Source: Polaribacter aquimarinus (lineage in GTDB: Bacteria > Bacteroidota > Bacteroidia > Flavobacteriales > Flavobacteriaceae). Taken from it: a stretch of DNA of 64,000 bases. The stretch is taken from positions 248,001 through 312,000 of the forward strand of contig NZ_QFFG01000002.1 in NCBI RefSeq assembly GCF_003129485.1. Direction: 5' to 3'. The position numbers were made by a program, and so were the translations under genes. Shown here in pieces: positions 51,088 to 61,940 of this stretch (positions within the stretch are counted from its first letter, which is position 1; the number at the start of each line of letters is the position of its first letter). Below the pieces are notes generated by a model that worked only from the letters and a program-made list of their open reading frames with translations, did no database searches and was not told the origin of the DNA.

Positions 51088-53367
51088 ATGAGTAATTCAA
51101 GAAAAAGACACGAAGCCTTAGTCTATCACGCAAAACCAAAACCAGGTAAAATTGCTGTAGTACCCACAAAAAAATATGCAACACAACACGATTTAGCGTT
51201 GGCATATTCTCCGGGAGTTGCAGAACCTTGTTTAGAAATTGCTAAAGACAAAAACAATGCATACAAATATACCTCTAAAGGTAATTTAGTTGCAGTAATT
51301 TCTAACGGAACTGCGGTTTTAGGTTTAGGTGATATTGGCCCTGAAGCTTCTAAACCCGTTATGGAAGGAAAAGGATTACTTTTTAAAATTTTTGCAGACA
51401 TCGATGTTTTTGATATTGAAGTAGATGCCACAGACGTAGACAAATTCATAGAAACTGTAAAAGCAATTGCACCAACATTTGGCGGAATTAACTTAGAAGA
51501 CATTAAAGCTCCTGAAGCTTTTGAAATAGAAAGACGCTTAAAAGAGGAATTAAATATTCCTGTAATGCATGATGATCAACATGGTACAGCAATTATTTCT
51601 GCTGCTGCATTAAAAAATGCAATAGAAATTACAGAAAAAGACATTAGCAAAGTTAAAATTGTTGTTAATGGTGCTGGAGCCGCTGCTATTTCTTGTACGC
51701 GATTGTATTTAGAACTGGGCGTAGAAAGAGAAAATGTTATCATGTGCGATAGCAAAGGCGTAATTAGAAAAGATAGAGATAATTTAACCTCTCAAAAAGC
51801 CGAATTTGCTACTGACATAGATTTAAATTCGCTTGAAGAAGCAATGATTAACGCAGATGTTTTTATAGGTTTATCATTGGGTGATGTTGTTACACCAGAG
51901 ATGTTACTCTCAATGGCAAAAGATCCTATTGTTTTTGCAATGGCGAATCCTGTTCCAGAAATTAATTACGATTTAGCCATAGCCACTAGAAAAGATATTA
52001 TTATGGCAACTGGTAGATCAGATCATCCAAACCAAGTAAATAATGTACTTGGTTTTCCATTTATTTTTAGAGGCGCTTTAGATGTAAGAGCAACAAAAAT
52101 TAATGAAGAAATGAAGATGGCTGCTGTTTATGCTCTAGCAGATTTAGCTAAAAAAACGGTACCTGAACAAGTTAACATCGTTTACGATGAAATTAATTTA
52201 ACCTTTGGTAGAGAATATATCATTCCTAAACCTTTCGATCCAAGATTAATTTACGAAATCCCACCTGCAATTGCTAAAGCTGCAATAGAATCTGGAGTTG
52301 CTTTAGAACCAATTGAAGATTGGGATAATTATAGAGAACGATTAATGGAGCGTTCTGGTTCTGGAAGCAAAGAAATTAGATTATTGCACAATAGGGCAAA
52401 AAGTAATCCAAAACGAGTAGTTTTTGCAGAAGCAGATCACTTAGATGTATTAAAAGCTGCTCAAAGAGTATATGAAGAAAAATTAGGAACGCCCATACTT
52501 TTAGGAAGAAAAGACGTTATTCTAGCATTAAAAGAAGAAATAGGTTTTGATGGTAATGTTCCAATTTTTGATCCAAAAACAGACGAAGAAACAGAACGAA
52601 GAAATCGTTTTGGAGAGATATACTGGAAAAACCGACAACGTAAAGGAAGAACTTTATCTGAAGCTAAAAAATTAATGCGAGAACGCAATTACTTTGCAGC
52701 TATGATGGTTAATGTAGGTGAAGCAGATGCTTTAATTACTGGATACTCGAGACCATATCCAACTGTAGTAAAACCTATTTTAGAATTAATTGAAAAAGAT
52801 AGAGGTGTTACAAAAATAGCAGCAAGTAATCTAATGCTTACCAAACAAGGTCCATTATTTTTAGCTGATACCACTATTAATGTAAACCCAACCGCAAAAG
52901 ATTTGGTTAAAATTACACAAATGACAGCCGCTTTTGTAAAAATGTTTGGAATGAAACCAAACATAGCCATGGTATCTTTTTCTAATTTTGGTTCTTCTAA
53001 TACCGAAACTTCCAAAAAAATTAGTGAAGCTATTTCTTATTTGCATCGTCATTTTCCAGAAACTGTTGTTGATGGAGAAATTCAAGCAGATTTTGCATTA
53101 AACCCAGAAATGTTAGCCAAAGAATTTCCTTTTTCAAAATTAAATGGAAAAAAAGTGAATGCACTGGTATTTCCTAACTTAGAATCTGCGAACATTACTT
53201 ATAAATTATTAAAACAAGTAGATGAAGCTGAGTCTGTTGGACCAGTAATTTTGGGCTTAAGTAAACCTATTCATATTTTACAATTAGGTTCTAGTGTAGA
53301 TGAAATGGTAAATATGGCTGCACTAGCTGTTGTAGATGCTCAAGAAAAAGAGAAAAGAAATAAATAA
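51088..53367 (+). CDS. maeB: NADP-dependent malic enzyme with phosphotransacetylase-like tail
   Basis: 759 aa. Malic enzyme N-domain (YSPGVAEPCLEIAKDKN, NGTAVLGLGDIG), NAD(P)-binding domain (KIVVNGAGAAAISC, FAMANPVPEI), then a C-terminal phosphate acetyl/butyryltransferase-like domain (about 430-755), as in MaeB. It decarboxylates malate to pyruvate with NADP reduction; the tail is regulatory and probably not catalytic. Upstream of ruvA by 31 bp. Confidence 0.94.
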   Translation: MSNSRKRHEALVYHAKPKPGKIAVVPTKKYATQHDLALAYSPGVAEPCLEIAKDKNNAYKYTSKGNLVAVISNGTAVLGLGDIGPEASKPVMEGKGLLFKIFADIDVFDIEVDATDVDKFIETVKAIAPTFGGINLEDIKAPEAFEIERRLKEELNIPVMHDDQHGTAIISAAALKNAIEITEKDISKVKIVVNGAGAAAISCTRLYLELGVERENVIMCDSKGVIRKDRDNLTSQKAEFATDIDLNSLEEAMINADVFIGLSLGDVVTPEMLLSMAKDPIVFAMANPVPEINYDLAIATRKDIIMATGRSDHPNQVNNVLGFPFIFRGALDVRATKINEEMKMAAVYALADLAKKTVPEQVNIVYDEINLTFGREYIIPKPFDPRLIYEIPPAIAKAAIESGVALEPIEDWDNYRERLMERSGSGSKEIRLLHNRAKSNPKRVVFAEADHLDVLKAAQRVYEEKLGTPILLGRKDVILALKEEIGFDGNVPIFDPKTDEETERRNRFGEIYWKNRQRKGRTLSEAKKLMRERNYFAAMMVNVGEADALITGYSRPYPTVVKPILELIEKDRGVTKIAASNLMLTKQGPLFLADTTINVNPTAKDLVKITQMTAAFVKMFGMKPNIAMVSFSNFGSSNTETSKKISEAISYLHRHFPETVVDGEIQADFALNPEMLAKEFPFSKLNGKKVNALVFPNLESANITYKLLKQVDEAESVGPVILGLSKPIHILQLGSSVDEMVNMAALAVVDAQEKEKRNK

Positions 53368-53398
53368 AATTATTACTTTAGAAGCCTAAAAATAGTTT

Positions 53399-53980
53399 AT
53401 GATTACTCAAATTAGAGGAAGATTAGTTGAAAAAAGCCCAACCGAAGTTGTTATAGATTGCAATGGTGTTGGTTATTTATTACACATTTCTTTAAATACT
53501 TTTTCTAGTTTACCAGCAGAAGAAAATGTAATTTTATACACTCATTTCTCAATAAGAGAAGATGCACATACTCTTTTTGGTTTTATAAGCAAAACCGAAC
53601 GAGAAGTTTTTAAATTATTAATTTCAGTCTCTGGCGTTGGCCCAAGTATTGCTAGAACTATGTGTTCTTCAATGACATCTGAAGAAATACAAAATGCAAT
53701 TGCATCAGAAAATGTGGCTTTAATTCAATCTGTAAAAGGTATTGGAGCTAAAACTGCGCAAAGAGTAATTGTAGATTTAAAAGATAAAATTTTAAAAACC
53801 TTTAATATAAATGAAGTTTCGATTGCATCAAACAATACAAATAAAGAAGAAGCGTTATCTGCTTTAGAAGTTTTAGGTTTTAATAAAAAACAATCAGATA
53901 AAGTTCTATCTGGAATTCTAAAAGAAAACCCAGATGCAACCGTAGAAAAACTCATAAAACTATCCTTAAAAAGTTTATAA
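53399..53980 (+). CDS. ruvA: Holliday junction branch migration protein RuvA
   Basis: 193 aa. An N-terminal OB domain (MITQIRGRLVEKSP, VGYLLHIS), tandem helix-hairpin-helix motifs (VSGVGPSIART and VKGIGAKTAQRVIVDL) and the small C-terminal domain III (EEALSALEVLGF). It binds Holliday junctions and loads RuvB. Four bases separate its stop from the TTG start of sprA. Confidence 0.94.
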   Translation: MITQIRGRLVEKSPTEVVIDCNGVGYLLHISLNTFSSLPAEENVILYTHFSIREDAHTLFGFISKTEREVFKLLISVSGVGPSIARTMCSSMTSEEIQNAIASENVALIQSVKGIGAKTAQRVIVDLKDKILKTFNINEVSIASNNTNKEEALSALEVLGFNKKQSDKVLSGILKENPDATVEKLIKLSLKSL

Positions 53981-53984
53981 TCAA

Positions 53985-56900
53985 TTGAATACTTTTTTTA
54001 ACAAACTATTTTTTTTAATAACATTTACTTTTTTAGTAAATGTTTCTTTGTTTTCTCAAACTACTCCGAAGAAAGATTCTACTATAGTTAAAAAGGACAC
54101 ACTTAAATTGAGATATGATTTTAAACAAAATCAGAAAGGTGGGCTGTTTTTAGATGATTTGGCTAAAAAAACGGTCATATTCGATAAAGAATTAAATCGA
54201 TATGTAATTGTTGAAAAGATTGGTGATTATTCCACAAGGACACCTGTCTATTTAACAAGAAAAGAATACGAACAATATCTTTTAAAAAGAAATATGTTGC
54301 AATACTTTAAAGACAAAGTTAGTGCAACAAATAGTAAGAAAAAAGGTTCTAAAAATGCACAAAGAGATTTACTTCCAACCTATTATGTAAACTCAGATTT
54401 TTTCGAAACAATTTTTGGAGGAAATACGATAAAAGTTACCCCAACGGGTAGTTTAAACTTAAAGTTAGGTTTCATTTATCAGAACACGGAAAATCCTCAA
54501 TTGTCTGAAGAAAATAGAAGCAGTTTCGTTTTCGATTTTGACCAACAAATAAATATGAGTTTACGTGCAAAAGTTGGTGAAAGATTGGAGTTTACTGCGA
54601 ATTATGATACACAATCTACTTTTGATTTTCAAAATTTAGTTAAAATCGATTATACACCTACAGAAGATGATATTTTACAGGGAATAGAAGCTGGTAATAT
54701 TTCTATGCCCATAAAAAATTCTTTGATAAATGGTGCGCAAAGTTTGTTTGGTGTAAAAACACAATTACAATTTGGTAAAACTAAAGTAACAGCTGTATTT
54801 TCTCAACAAAATTCAGAAAGTAACACCGTAGTTGCTGAGGGTGGTGCATCTATTCAGCCCTTTGAATTAAGAGCAACTGATTATGACACTGATCGTCACT
54901 TCTTCTTATCGCAATATTTTATAGATAATTATGCAAATTCGCTTAAAAACTACCCTTTAATTAATAGTCAGATTAATGTAACTAGAATAGAGGTTTGGAT
55001 AACAAATAGAAATGCAAGTACAGAAGACTTTAGAAGTATTGTTGCCTTTGCAGATATTGGTGAATCTAAAAAACCAGTAATGGTTAATCAAAATGTAACA
55101 CCAAGTAGTAACCAAGCTGTAGTTTCTGGAGGAAACCTTCCTTTTAATGAAGCAAACAATATTTATGAGGCCAATACATTATCGGATATTCGAAATATTT
55201 CTACAGTAGAAACCTCTCTAAGAAATCGTTTTGGAATGGAACCCGGAACAGATTATTCTACTTTAGAAAACGCTAGAAAACTTGATGTTAATGAATATAC
55301 TTTAAATCCTCAACTAGGTTTTATTTCTTTAAACAGAAGATTAAATGATGGAGAAGTTTTAGCAGTTGCTTACGAATATACAGTTGCAGGAACTGTTACA
55401 GGTAGTACAAAAAAATCTTTTAAAGTTGGTGAGTTTTCTAATGACGGTGTACAATCTCCAGAAAACTTAGCTGTAAAGTTATTGCGTAGCGAAATTTTAC
55501 AAACCAAACGCACCAACTTAACCTCGGGTGAAGAAGAAGCATTTCCTACTTGGCGTTTAATGATGAAAAATGTTTATGCTTTAGGTGCATTTCCATTGTC
55601 AAGAGATGGTTTTCGATTTGAAATTCAATATAGAGATGATCAAACTGGTATTCCTTCTAACACATTACAGAATGCACAAACTACGGGTATTTCTACAACT
55701 CCTTTAATACAAGTTTTAAGATTAGACCAATTAGACCAGACACAATTTAGAAGTCCTGATGGATTTTTTGACTATGTAGAAGGCGTTACGGTAAACTCTC
55801 AAAACGGATATATCTTTTTCCCTGAACCTGAACCATTTGGTAAAGATTTGGTTAAAAACAGTCCGAATGATAATTTTGGTTTAGATGAAAATGTTGATGA
55901 AGCCTTTTTATTTAAAGAATTGTACTTAAACACTAAAATTAACATTCAAAACAATTTCCAAAATAAAGACAAGTACTTTTTAAAAGGATATTTTAAATCA
56001 GAAAATTCTGGTGGTATTCCAATTGGAGGGTTTAATGTTCCAAGAGGTTCTGTAACAGTTACCGCTGGCGGAAGGCAATTAGTAGAAGGCGTAGATTTTG
56101 TTGTAGATTATAACTTAGGTCGTGTTCAAATTATAGACCCTGGTTTAAAAGCTTCTGGAACCCCTATAAGTGTGTCAACAGAAAATAATGCAGTATTTAA
56201 TCAACAAAGAAAAACTTTTATGGGTATTGATGTTGAACATCAGTTTTCTGAAAAATTTACCGTTGGGGCAACTGTATTAAATGTTATGGAGAGACCATTA
56301 ACTCCTAAAGTTAACTTTGGTGCTGACCCTATAAATAACACCATGTTTGGGGCTAATATAGATTACTCTACAGAAGTTCCTTACTTTACCAAACTAGCGA
56401 ATAAACTACCTTTTGTAGATACAGATGTTACTTCTAATCTTTCTATTAGAGCAGATATGGCCTATTTACTTCCAGGAACACCAAGCGGAATTGATGTTGC
56501 TGGTGCTGCAACCTCATATATTGATGATTTTGAAGCGTCTCAAATACCAATTAGTTTAATTTCTCCTTTAGATTGGTATGAAGCAAGTACACCTAAATAT
56601 TTTCCAAATTTTAATGGAGAAAAAGATGATTTATCTTACAATTATAAAAGAGCAAAATTAGCTTGGTATAGTGTAGATCAAATTTTTTATGGTTTTGGTG
56701 ACACGCCAAATAGCGTGGATGCCGATGAACTGTCAAGGGCAGAAACAAGACAAATTAACTTTAATGAGCTTTTTCCTAATCAACAATTAGATATCACTCA
56801 AAATGCACAAATTAGAACTTTAGATTTAGCCTATTTTCCATCAGAAAGAGGTTCATACAATTTTAATCCAAATGCAACTTTTAGTAATGATAAGGTAGAA

Positions 56901-59900
56901 CTTCCAGATCCTGAAACAAATTGGGGTGGAATTATGCGCCCGCTGAATACGAATAATTTTGATGTTGCCAATGTAGAATACATTCAGTTTTGGGTAATGG
57001 ACCCTTATCAAAATTACTCATTAACCACAGAAGAAGGTTTACCTCTAGGGTTAAATCCAGCAGATCCAAATAATCAAATTGGAGATTTATACATTAACTT
57101 AGGTAATGTTTCTGAAGATATATTAAAAGATAACCGTAAAATGTATGAAAATGGGTTACCAGAGTTAGGAGGTAATCAAAATACAGATCCAACAAGGTGG
57201 GGAATTGTACCCACAAATCCATCAATAATTTATGCATTTAGTGAAGATGATGCTGCTAGATTAAATCAAGATGTTGGTTTTGATGGAATTACTGATGAAG
57301 ACGAAAAAAAACTAACCGGTATTGGTAATTATGCAAATCTAGTGGATCCTGCTGCAGATAACTTTCGCTTTTTTAGAGGAAGCCAATTAGATGCTGCTAA
57401 TGCATCGATTATAACTAGGTATAAAGATTTTAATAATCCAGAGCGTAACTCACCTACTTTAAATCAATCTCCAGAACCTTATCCTACTTCTGCAACAACA
57501 TACCCAGATGTAGAAGATATTAATAGAGACCAAACCATGAATACTGTTGAAAGTTATTTTCAATACAAAATCTCTATGAATAAAAACGATTTGGTAAAAG
57601 GGAAGAACTTTGTTGTTGATGAAAAAACAACCACCGTTACCTTAGAAAATGGCAACAAACAAGAAACAAAGTGGTATCAATTTAGAGTTCCTATAAGAAG
57701 TGGTACACCTGTAAATGGTATTGCAGATTTTAATAGTATTCGTTTTATTAGAATGTTCTTAACAAACTTTAAAATGCCTGTTGTTATTCGTTTTGGTGAG
57801 TTAGATTTAGTTCGTGGAGATTGGAGACGTTATGTAAGAACTTTAGATCCTAATATTGATCCTGATAGAGATTTAACGCAGAACGAATTAAATGATTTTG
57901 AAGTTGGTGTAGTTAGTATAGAACAAAATGAAGGGAGTTACATTCAACCTCCCGGAATAGAAAGAGAACGTTTACAAGGTAGTACAACTGTACAATTGCA
58001 AAACGAGCAATCTGTTTCATTAAAAGTAAATAATTTACCTGCAAATAGTGTAAGAGCCATTTATAAAAATATTAGTGTAGATTTAAGAAGATTTAAAAAC
58101 TTACAAATGTTTATGCATTTGCAAAAAAATAATGCTTCAGATGTTTTAGCTGATGATGACTTGGTTGGTATTATTCGTCTAGGAACAGATTTAAACGAAA
58201 ACTTTTATCAAATTGAAGTTCCTTTAAAAGTTAGTACCTCTTCTGCTACAGCTTTAGATATTTGGCCTGAAGCTAATAATTTAGATGCTTTCTTAGAAAA
58301 TTTTGGTAAAGTAAAACTAGAAAGAGATGCACTAGGAAACACTGTTGCCCCAATTAATAAAATTTACACTTCTACTCAACAAGACCCAAATACTCCTTAT
58401 ACCATTAGCGTAAAAGGAAACCCCACTCTAGCACAACTAAGAACAATAATGTTAGGTTTAAAAAACACTTCTACAACTCAGCGAAGTGGAGAAATTTGGT
58501 TTAATGAATTACGTTCTTCTGGTTTTGACAATAAAGGAGGTTGGGCTGCTGTAGTTAATGCTGATGCAAATTTTGCTGATGTTGCCAATGTTTCTTTAAC
58601 TGGAAGTATGAAAACGATTGGTTTTGGAAATGTAGAAGACAGAGTAAATCAACGATCATTAGATGAAACTAAAGAATACGATGTATCTACCAGTATTAAT
58701 TTAGGAAAGGTATTAACACCAAAAAAATGGGGAATTCAATTGCCCATGACATATAGTATAGGAGAACGATTTATCGACCCAAAATTTGATCCACAGTACC
58801 AAGATGTAAAATTAAAAGACGCTATTGCTCAAAACCCTAATAGCGAGTTTTCAAGAGATTATACAAAAAGAACAAGTATTAGTTTTACCAATGTAAAAAA
58901 GAATCGAAATCCAAATTCGACCAAAAAACCTAGGTTTTATGATGTTGAAAATTTAGCAGTATCTTATGCTCATAACAAAGAATTTCATAGAGATTATAAT
59001 GTTCAAAAAAGAATAAATGAAAACGTAAGAGCTTCAGCTTCTTACAACCATACATTTTCATCTAAACCAATTGAACCCTTTAAAAATTTAGATTCTCTAA
59101 AAGGAAAATATTGGCAATTGCTAAAAGATTTTAACTTTAACCCTATTCCAAAAACATTAGCAATTAACTCTAGCGTAAATAGAAGTTATAATGAACAACA
59201 ATCTAGAAACTTGGTTCCAGGCTTATTGGCACAACCAGAATTAAAACAACGTAGATTTTTATTTGATTGGGATTATACTGTAGGTTTCGATTTAACTAAA
59301 TCATTACAATTAAACTTTAACGCAACTAATAGTTATATTTATGATGCTTTTGGAAACGGTGAAGAATTACAAGTTTTTGATAATTTCTTTAATACAGGAA
59401 GACCTAATCAATATCATCAAAAATTAAACGCTACTTACAACATTCCAATTAATAAAATTCCTTTTTTAAAGTTTATAAAAGCTGATTATGCTTACACTGC
59501 AGATTTTGATTGGCAAGCTGCACCCCAAGGAGAAATAGACATAAATGGTGTACAAGTTCCCTCTGTAAATCTTATCGGAAATGTCATCCAAAACGCAAAT
59601 ACTCATAATTTAAACACAACTATAAATTTTGATCGTTTCTACAAAAGCTTAGGTTTTGAAAGACTTTTACTTTCAAAATCGCAACGAAAAAATACCAAAG
59701 GATTAAAAGGTAATGGTTTACCCCCAACACCTGGTAGAATTAACCAAAAGAAAAAATTATCTATTGGCAAACAGATTTTAAAAGGCACTTACGATTTATT
59801 AACCTCTGTAAAACAAGGTAAAATAAGTTACAGTGAAAATAACGGGCAATTGTTACCTGGATTTGTTGAGGATTTTGGGTTTTTAGGTGGTCCTACAACT

Positions 59901-61139
59901 GGTTTTGCTTTTGGAAGTCAAGTAGATATCAGAAACAAAGCTCTGGAAAACGGATGGTTAGTAGGTCCAAGAGACGCTTCTAATAGCGAATATTTTAATA
60001 AAACTTATAGTAAAACACATTACAATAAATTAGATTACACTTTTACCTTAAAACCTTTTAAAGATTTAAACATTGATGTTAGAGGAAATAAAATTAAAAC
60101 AAGAGATTACTCTCAACAATTGGATGTTATTGATGATGGTTCAGAATTTGGAATTATAGATACTAGTATTAGTGTTTTTGAAACCGGAAACTTTAGCACC
60201 AGTCACTCAATGATTTCTACCGCTTTTTCTGACAGTGATGCTTTATTTCAAAAATTAAGAAACTATAGAGTTGATGTTTCTAAAAGGTTAGCTACTCAAA
60301 ATGGTATAGATTTAAACAACCCTAATACAATTTTTAACCCAGATGGAACAGTAAGTGGTTTTGGTGGTGATAGCCAACAAGTTTTATTACCTGCTTTTAT
60401 GGCTGCTTATTCTGGTGAAAATCCAGATAAAGTAAGTACAGGATTATTTAGAAACATTCCAATTCCTAATTGGACATTACGTTATAATGGTTTAATGAAA
60501 TTTAAATTCTTTAAAAAGAATTTTAGCAATTTTGTTGTTTCACATGGGTACAGATCTTCTTATACTGTTTCAAGTTTTACAAATAATTTATTATTCGATG
60601 GTACTTCTAAAAATACTGCAGGTAATTTTGAACCAGAATTATTAGTCTCTGCAGTAACTCTTGTTGATGAATTTTCGCCTTTAATTAAGCTAGATATGAA
60701 AATGAGAAATTCATTTTCATTAAGAGGAGAAGTAAAAAGAGATAGAACTTTAACAATGAATTTTAATAATAGTACTTTAACCGATATTAAAGGAACTGAA
60801 TATATTTTTGGTTTAGGATACGTATTTAAAGATGTAAAGCTAAATACAAGATTTACAGGTAAGAAAACTACTTTAAAGGGAGATATTAACCTAAGAGCAG
60901 ATGTTTCTTTAAGAGACAATATCACCCAAATTAGATCGGTAACTGAAGATAATAATCAAATTAGTGGTGGGCAAAAGTTATTTTCAATTAAATTTACAGC
61001 AGATTATAGATTGAGTAGTAACTTAACAGCTTCATTCTATTATAATCATCAAAATACAAGCTATGCTATTTCTACTACCTTTCCAAGGCAAGCTATTAAT
61101 GGCGGATTTAATATTATTTATAACTTAGGCGGAAATTAA
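53985..61139 (+). CDS. sprA: Type IX secretion translocon SprA
   Basis: 2,384 aa, matching SprA of Flavobacterium johnsoniae (about 2,400). A signal peptide (about 1-25, ending VSLFSQ) precedes a very long beta-rich protein that forms the single-polypeptide 36-strand outer-membrane channel of the type IX secretion system. It also supports gliding motility in relatives. The start is TTG 53985, needed to include the signal peptide; no ATG is available nearby. It is 4 bp after ruvA, so ribosomes may re-initiate. It exports cargo such as the NHL and BNR proteins in this window. Followed by gcvH after 13 bp. Confidence 0.94.
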   Translation: MNTFFNKLFFLITFTFLVNVSLFSQTTPKKDSTIVKKDTLKLRYDFKQNQKGGLFLDDLAKKTVIFDKELNRYVIVEKIGDYSTRTPVYLTRKEYEQYLLKRNMLQYFKDKVSATNSKKKGSKNAQRDLLPTYYVNSDFFETIFGGNTIKVTPTGSLNLKLGFIYQNTENPQLSEENRSSFVFDFDQQINMSLRAKVGERLEFTANYDTQSTFDFQNLVKIDYTPTEDDILQGIEAGNISMPIKNSLINGAQSLFGVKTQLQFGKTKVTAVFSQQNSESNTVVAEGGASIQPFELRATDYDTDRHFFLSQYFIDNYANSLKNYPLINSQINVTRIEVWITNRNASTEDFRSIVAFADIGESKKPVMVNQNVTPSSNQAVVSGGNLPFNEANNIYEANTLSDIRNISTVETSLRNRFGMEPGTDYSTLENARKLDVNEYTLNPQLGFISLNRRLNDGEVLAVAYEYTVAGTVTGSTKKSFKVGEFSNDGVQSPENLAVKLLRSEILQTKRTNLTSGEEEAFPTWRLMMKNVYALGAFPLSRDGFRFEIQYRDDQTGIPSNTLQNAQTTGISTTPLIQVLRLDQLDQTQFRSPDGFFDYVEGVTVNSQNGYIFFPEPEPFGKDLVKNSPNDNFGLDENVDEAFLFKELYLNTKINIQNNFQNKDKYFLKGYFKSENSGGIPIGGFNVPRGSVTVTAGGRQLVEGVDFVVDYNLGRVQIIDPGLKASGTPISVSTENNAVFNQQRKTFMGIDVEHQFSEKFTVGATVLNVMERPLTPKVNFGADPINNTMFGANIDYSTEVPYFTKLANKLPFVDTDVTSNLSIRADMAYLLPGTPSGIDVAGAATSYIDDFEASQIPISLISPLDWYEASTPKYFPNFNGEKDDLSYNYKRAKLAWYSVDQIFYGFGDTPNSVDADELSRAETRQINFNELFPNQQLDITQNAQIRTLDLAYFPSERGSYNFNPNATFSNDKVELPDPETNWGGIMRPLNTNNFDVANVEYIQFWVMDPYQNYSLTTEEGLPLGLNPADPNNQIGDLYINLGNVSEDILKDNRKMYENGLPELGGNQNTDPTRWGIVPTNPSIIYAFSEDDAARLNQDVGFDGITDEDEKKLTGIGNYANLVDPAADNFRFFRGSQLDAANASIITRYKDFNNPERNSPTLNQSPEPYPTSATTYPDVEDINRDQTMNTVESYFQYKISMNKNDLVKGKNFVVDEKTTTVTLENGNKQETKWYQFRVPIRSGTPVNGIADFNSIRFIRMFLTNFKMPVVIRFGELDLVRGDWRRYVRTLDPNIDPDRDLTQNELNDFEVGVVSIEQNEGSYIQPPGIERERLQGSTTVQLQNEQSVSLKVNNLPANSVRAIYKNISVDLRRFKNLQMFMHLQKNNASDVLADDDLVGIIRLGTDLNENFYQIEVPLKVSTSSATALDIWPEANNLDAFLENFGKVKLERDALGNTVAPINKIYTSTQQDPNTPYTISVKGNPTLAQLRTIMLGLKNTSTTQRSGEIWFNELRSSGFDNKGGWAAVVNADANFADVANVSLTGSMKTIGFGNVEDRVNQRSLDETKEYDVSTSINLGKVLTPKKWGIQLPMTYSIGERFIDPKFDPQYQDVKLKDAIAQNPNSEFSRDYTKRTSISFTNVKKNRNPNSTKKPRFYDVENLAVSYAHNKEFHRDYNVQKRINENVRASASYNHTFSSKPIEPFKNLDSLKGKYWQLLKDFNFNPIPKTLAINSSVNRSYNEQQSRNLVPGLLAQPELKQRRFLFDWDYTVGFDLTKSLQLNFNATNSYIYDAFGNGEELQVFDNFFNTGRPNQYHQKLNATYNIPINKIPFLKFIKADYAYTADFDWQAAPQGEIDINGVQVPSVNLIGNVIQNANTHNLNTTINFDRFYKSLGFERLLLSKSQRKNTKGLKGNGLPPTPGRINQKKKLSIGKQILKGTYDLLTSVKQGKISYSENNGQLLPGFVEDFGFLGGPTTGFAFGSQVDIRNKALENGWLVGPRDASNSEYFNKTYSKTHYNKLDYTFTLKPFKDLNIDVRGNKIKTRDYSQQLDVIDDGSEFGIIDTSISVFETGNFSTSHSMISTAFSDSDALFQKLRNYRVDVSKRLATQNGIDLNNPNTIFNPDGTVSGFGGDSQQVLLPAFMAAYSGENPDKVSTGLFRNIPIPNWTLRYNGLMKFKFFKKNFSNFVVSHGYRSSYTVSSFTNNLLFDGTSKNTAGNFEPELLVSAVTLVDEFSPLIKLDMKMRNSFSLRGEVKRDRTLTMNFNNSTLTDIKGTEYIFGLGYVFKDVKLNTRFTGKKTTLKGDINLRADVSLRDNITQIRSVTEDNNQISGGQKLFSIKFTADYRLSSNLTASFYYNHQNTSYAISTTFPRQAINGGFNIIYNLGGN

Positions 61140-61152
61140 AAATTAAATAAAA

Positions 61153-61533
61153 ATGAATATTCCATCAGAATTAAAATATACAAAAGACCACGAGTGGATT
61201 AAAATTGAAAATAACATTGCTACTATTGGAATTACTGATTTTGCACAAGGAGAACTTGGAGATATTGTCTATGTAGATGTAGATACCTTGGACGACATTG
61301 TAGAAGAAGGAGAGGTCTTTGGATCTGTAGAAGCTGTAAAGACTGTATCAGACTTATTTATGCCTTTAACAGGAGAAGTAATTGAATTTAATGAAGAATT
61401 AGAAGATGAACCTGAATTAGTGAATTCAGATCCTTACAACAAGGGTTGGATGATTAAAATTTCTATTTCTGACGATTCTCAAATCGCTAATTTATTAGAT
61501 GCAGAAGGTTATCAAAAACTTATTCAAGGGTAA
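61153..61533 (+). CDS. gcvH: Glycine cleavage system H protein
   Basis: 126 aa. A lipoyl-domain carrier with lipoyl-Lys63 in VEAVKTVSDL, GELGDIVYVDV and ELEDEPELVNSDPYNKGWMIK. It shuttles the aminomethyl group between GcvP and GcvT. The last 35 bp overlap the start of the vanZ-like gene in another frame. Confidence 0.95.
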   Translation: MNIPSELKYTKDHEWIKIENNIATIGITDFAQGELGDIVYVDVDTLDDIVEEGEVFGSVEAVKTVSDLFMPLTGEVIEFNEELEDEPELVNSDPYNKGWMIKISISDDSQIANLLDAEGYQKLIQG

Positions 61534-61876
61534 TATTTTTATTATTGCAATTGGATTAACAATTGCTATTGCTTATTTAAGCTTAATGAAGGTGCCAAAA
61601 ACAGAGATAAGTTTTGGTAATTCAGACAAAATTTATCATTTGTTTGCCTATTTTTTATTGACGATTACTTGGTTAATCTCTTTTTATAAAAAAGAAAAAC
61701 TTAAGTATATTGTTCTTTTTGCCTGTATAATTTATGGCATAATTATTGAAGTGTTACAAGAGTCATTAACTTTGTACAGAACAGGAGATTACAAAGATGT
61801 TCTTGCAAATGTGTTGGGTAGTGTCATAGCTTTTATAGTTTTTGTACAAATTTTTAAAAAATTTAACGTTAATTAA
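61499..61876 (+). CDS. VanZ-family membrane protein
   Basis: 125 aa with four hydrophobic helices: NIFIIAIGLTIAIAYLSL, IYHLFAYFLLTITWLIS, YIVLFACIIYGIIIEVLQ and VLGSVIAFIVFV. The DKIYHLFAYF segment and GDYKDVLANVLGS are typical of VanZ-like proteins. Function unclear; the original VanZ gives teicoplanin resistance. The ATG at 61499 lies within gcvH, so its translation is likely coupled. A later start would remove the first helix. Confidence 0.82.
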   Translation: MQKVIKNLFKGNIFIIAIGLTIAIAYLSLMKVPKTEISFGNSDKIYHLFAYFLLTITWLISFYKKEKLKYIVLFACIIYGIIIEVLQESLTLYRTGDYKDVLANVLGSVIAFIVFVQIFKKFNVN

Positions 61877-61940
61877 GGCTAAGACTTGTATATAAACCAA
61901 TAATTTAATTAAATTAGCGAACTATTAAAAACTCTTTATC

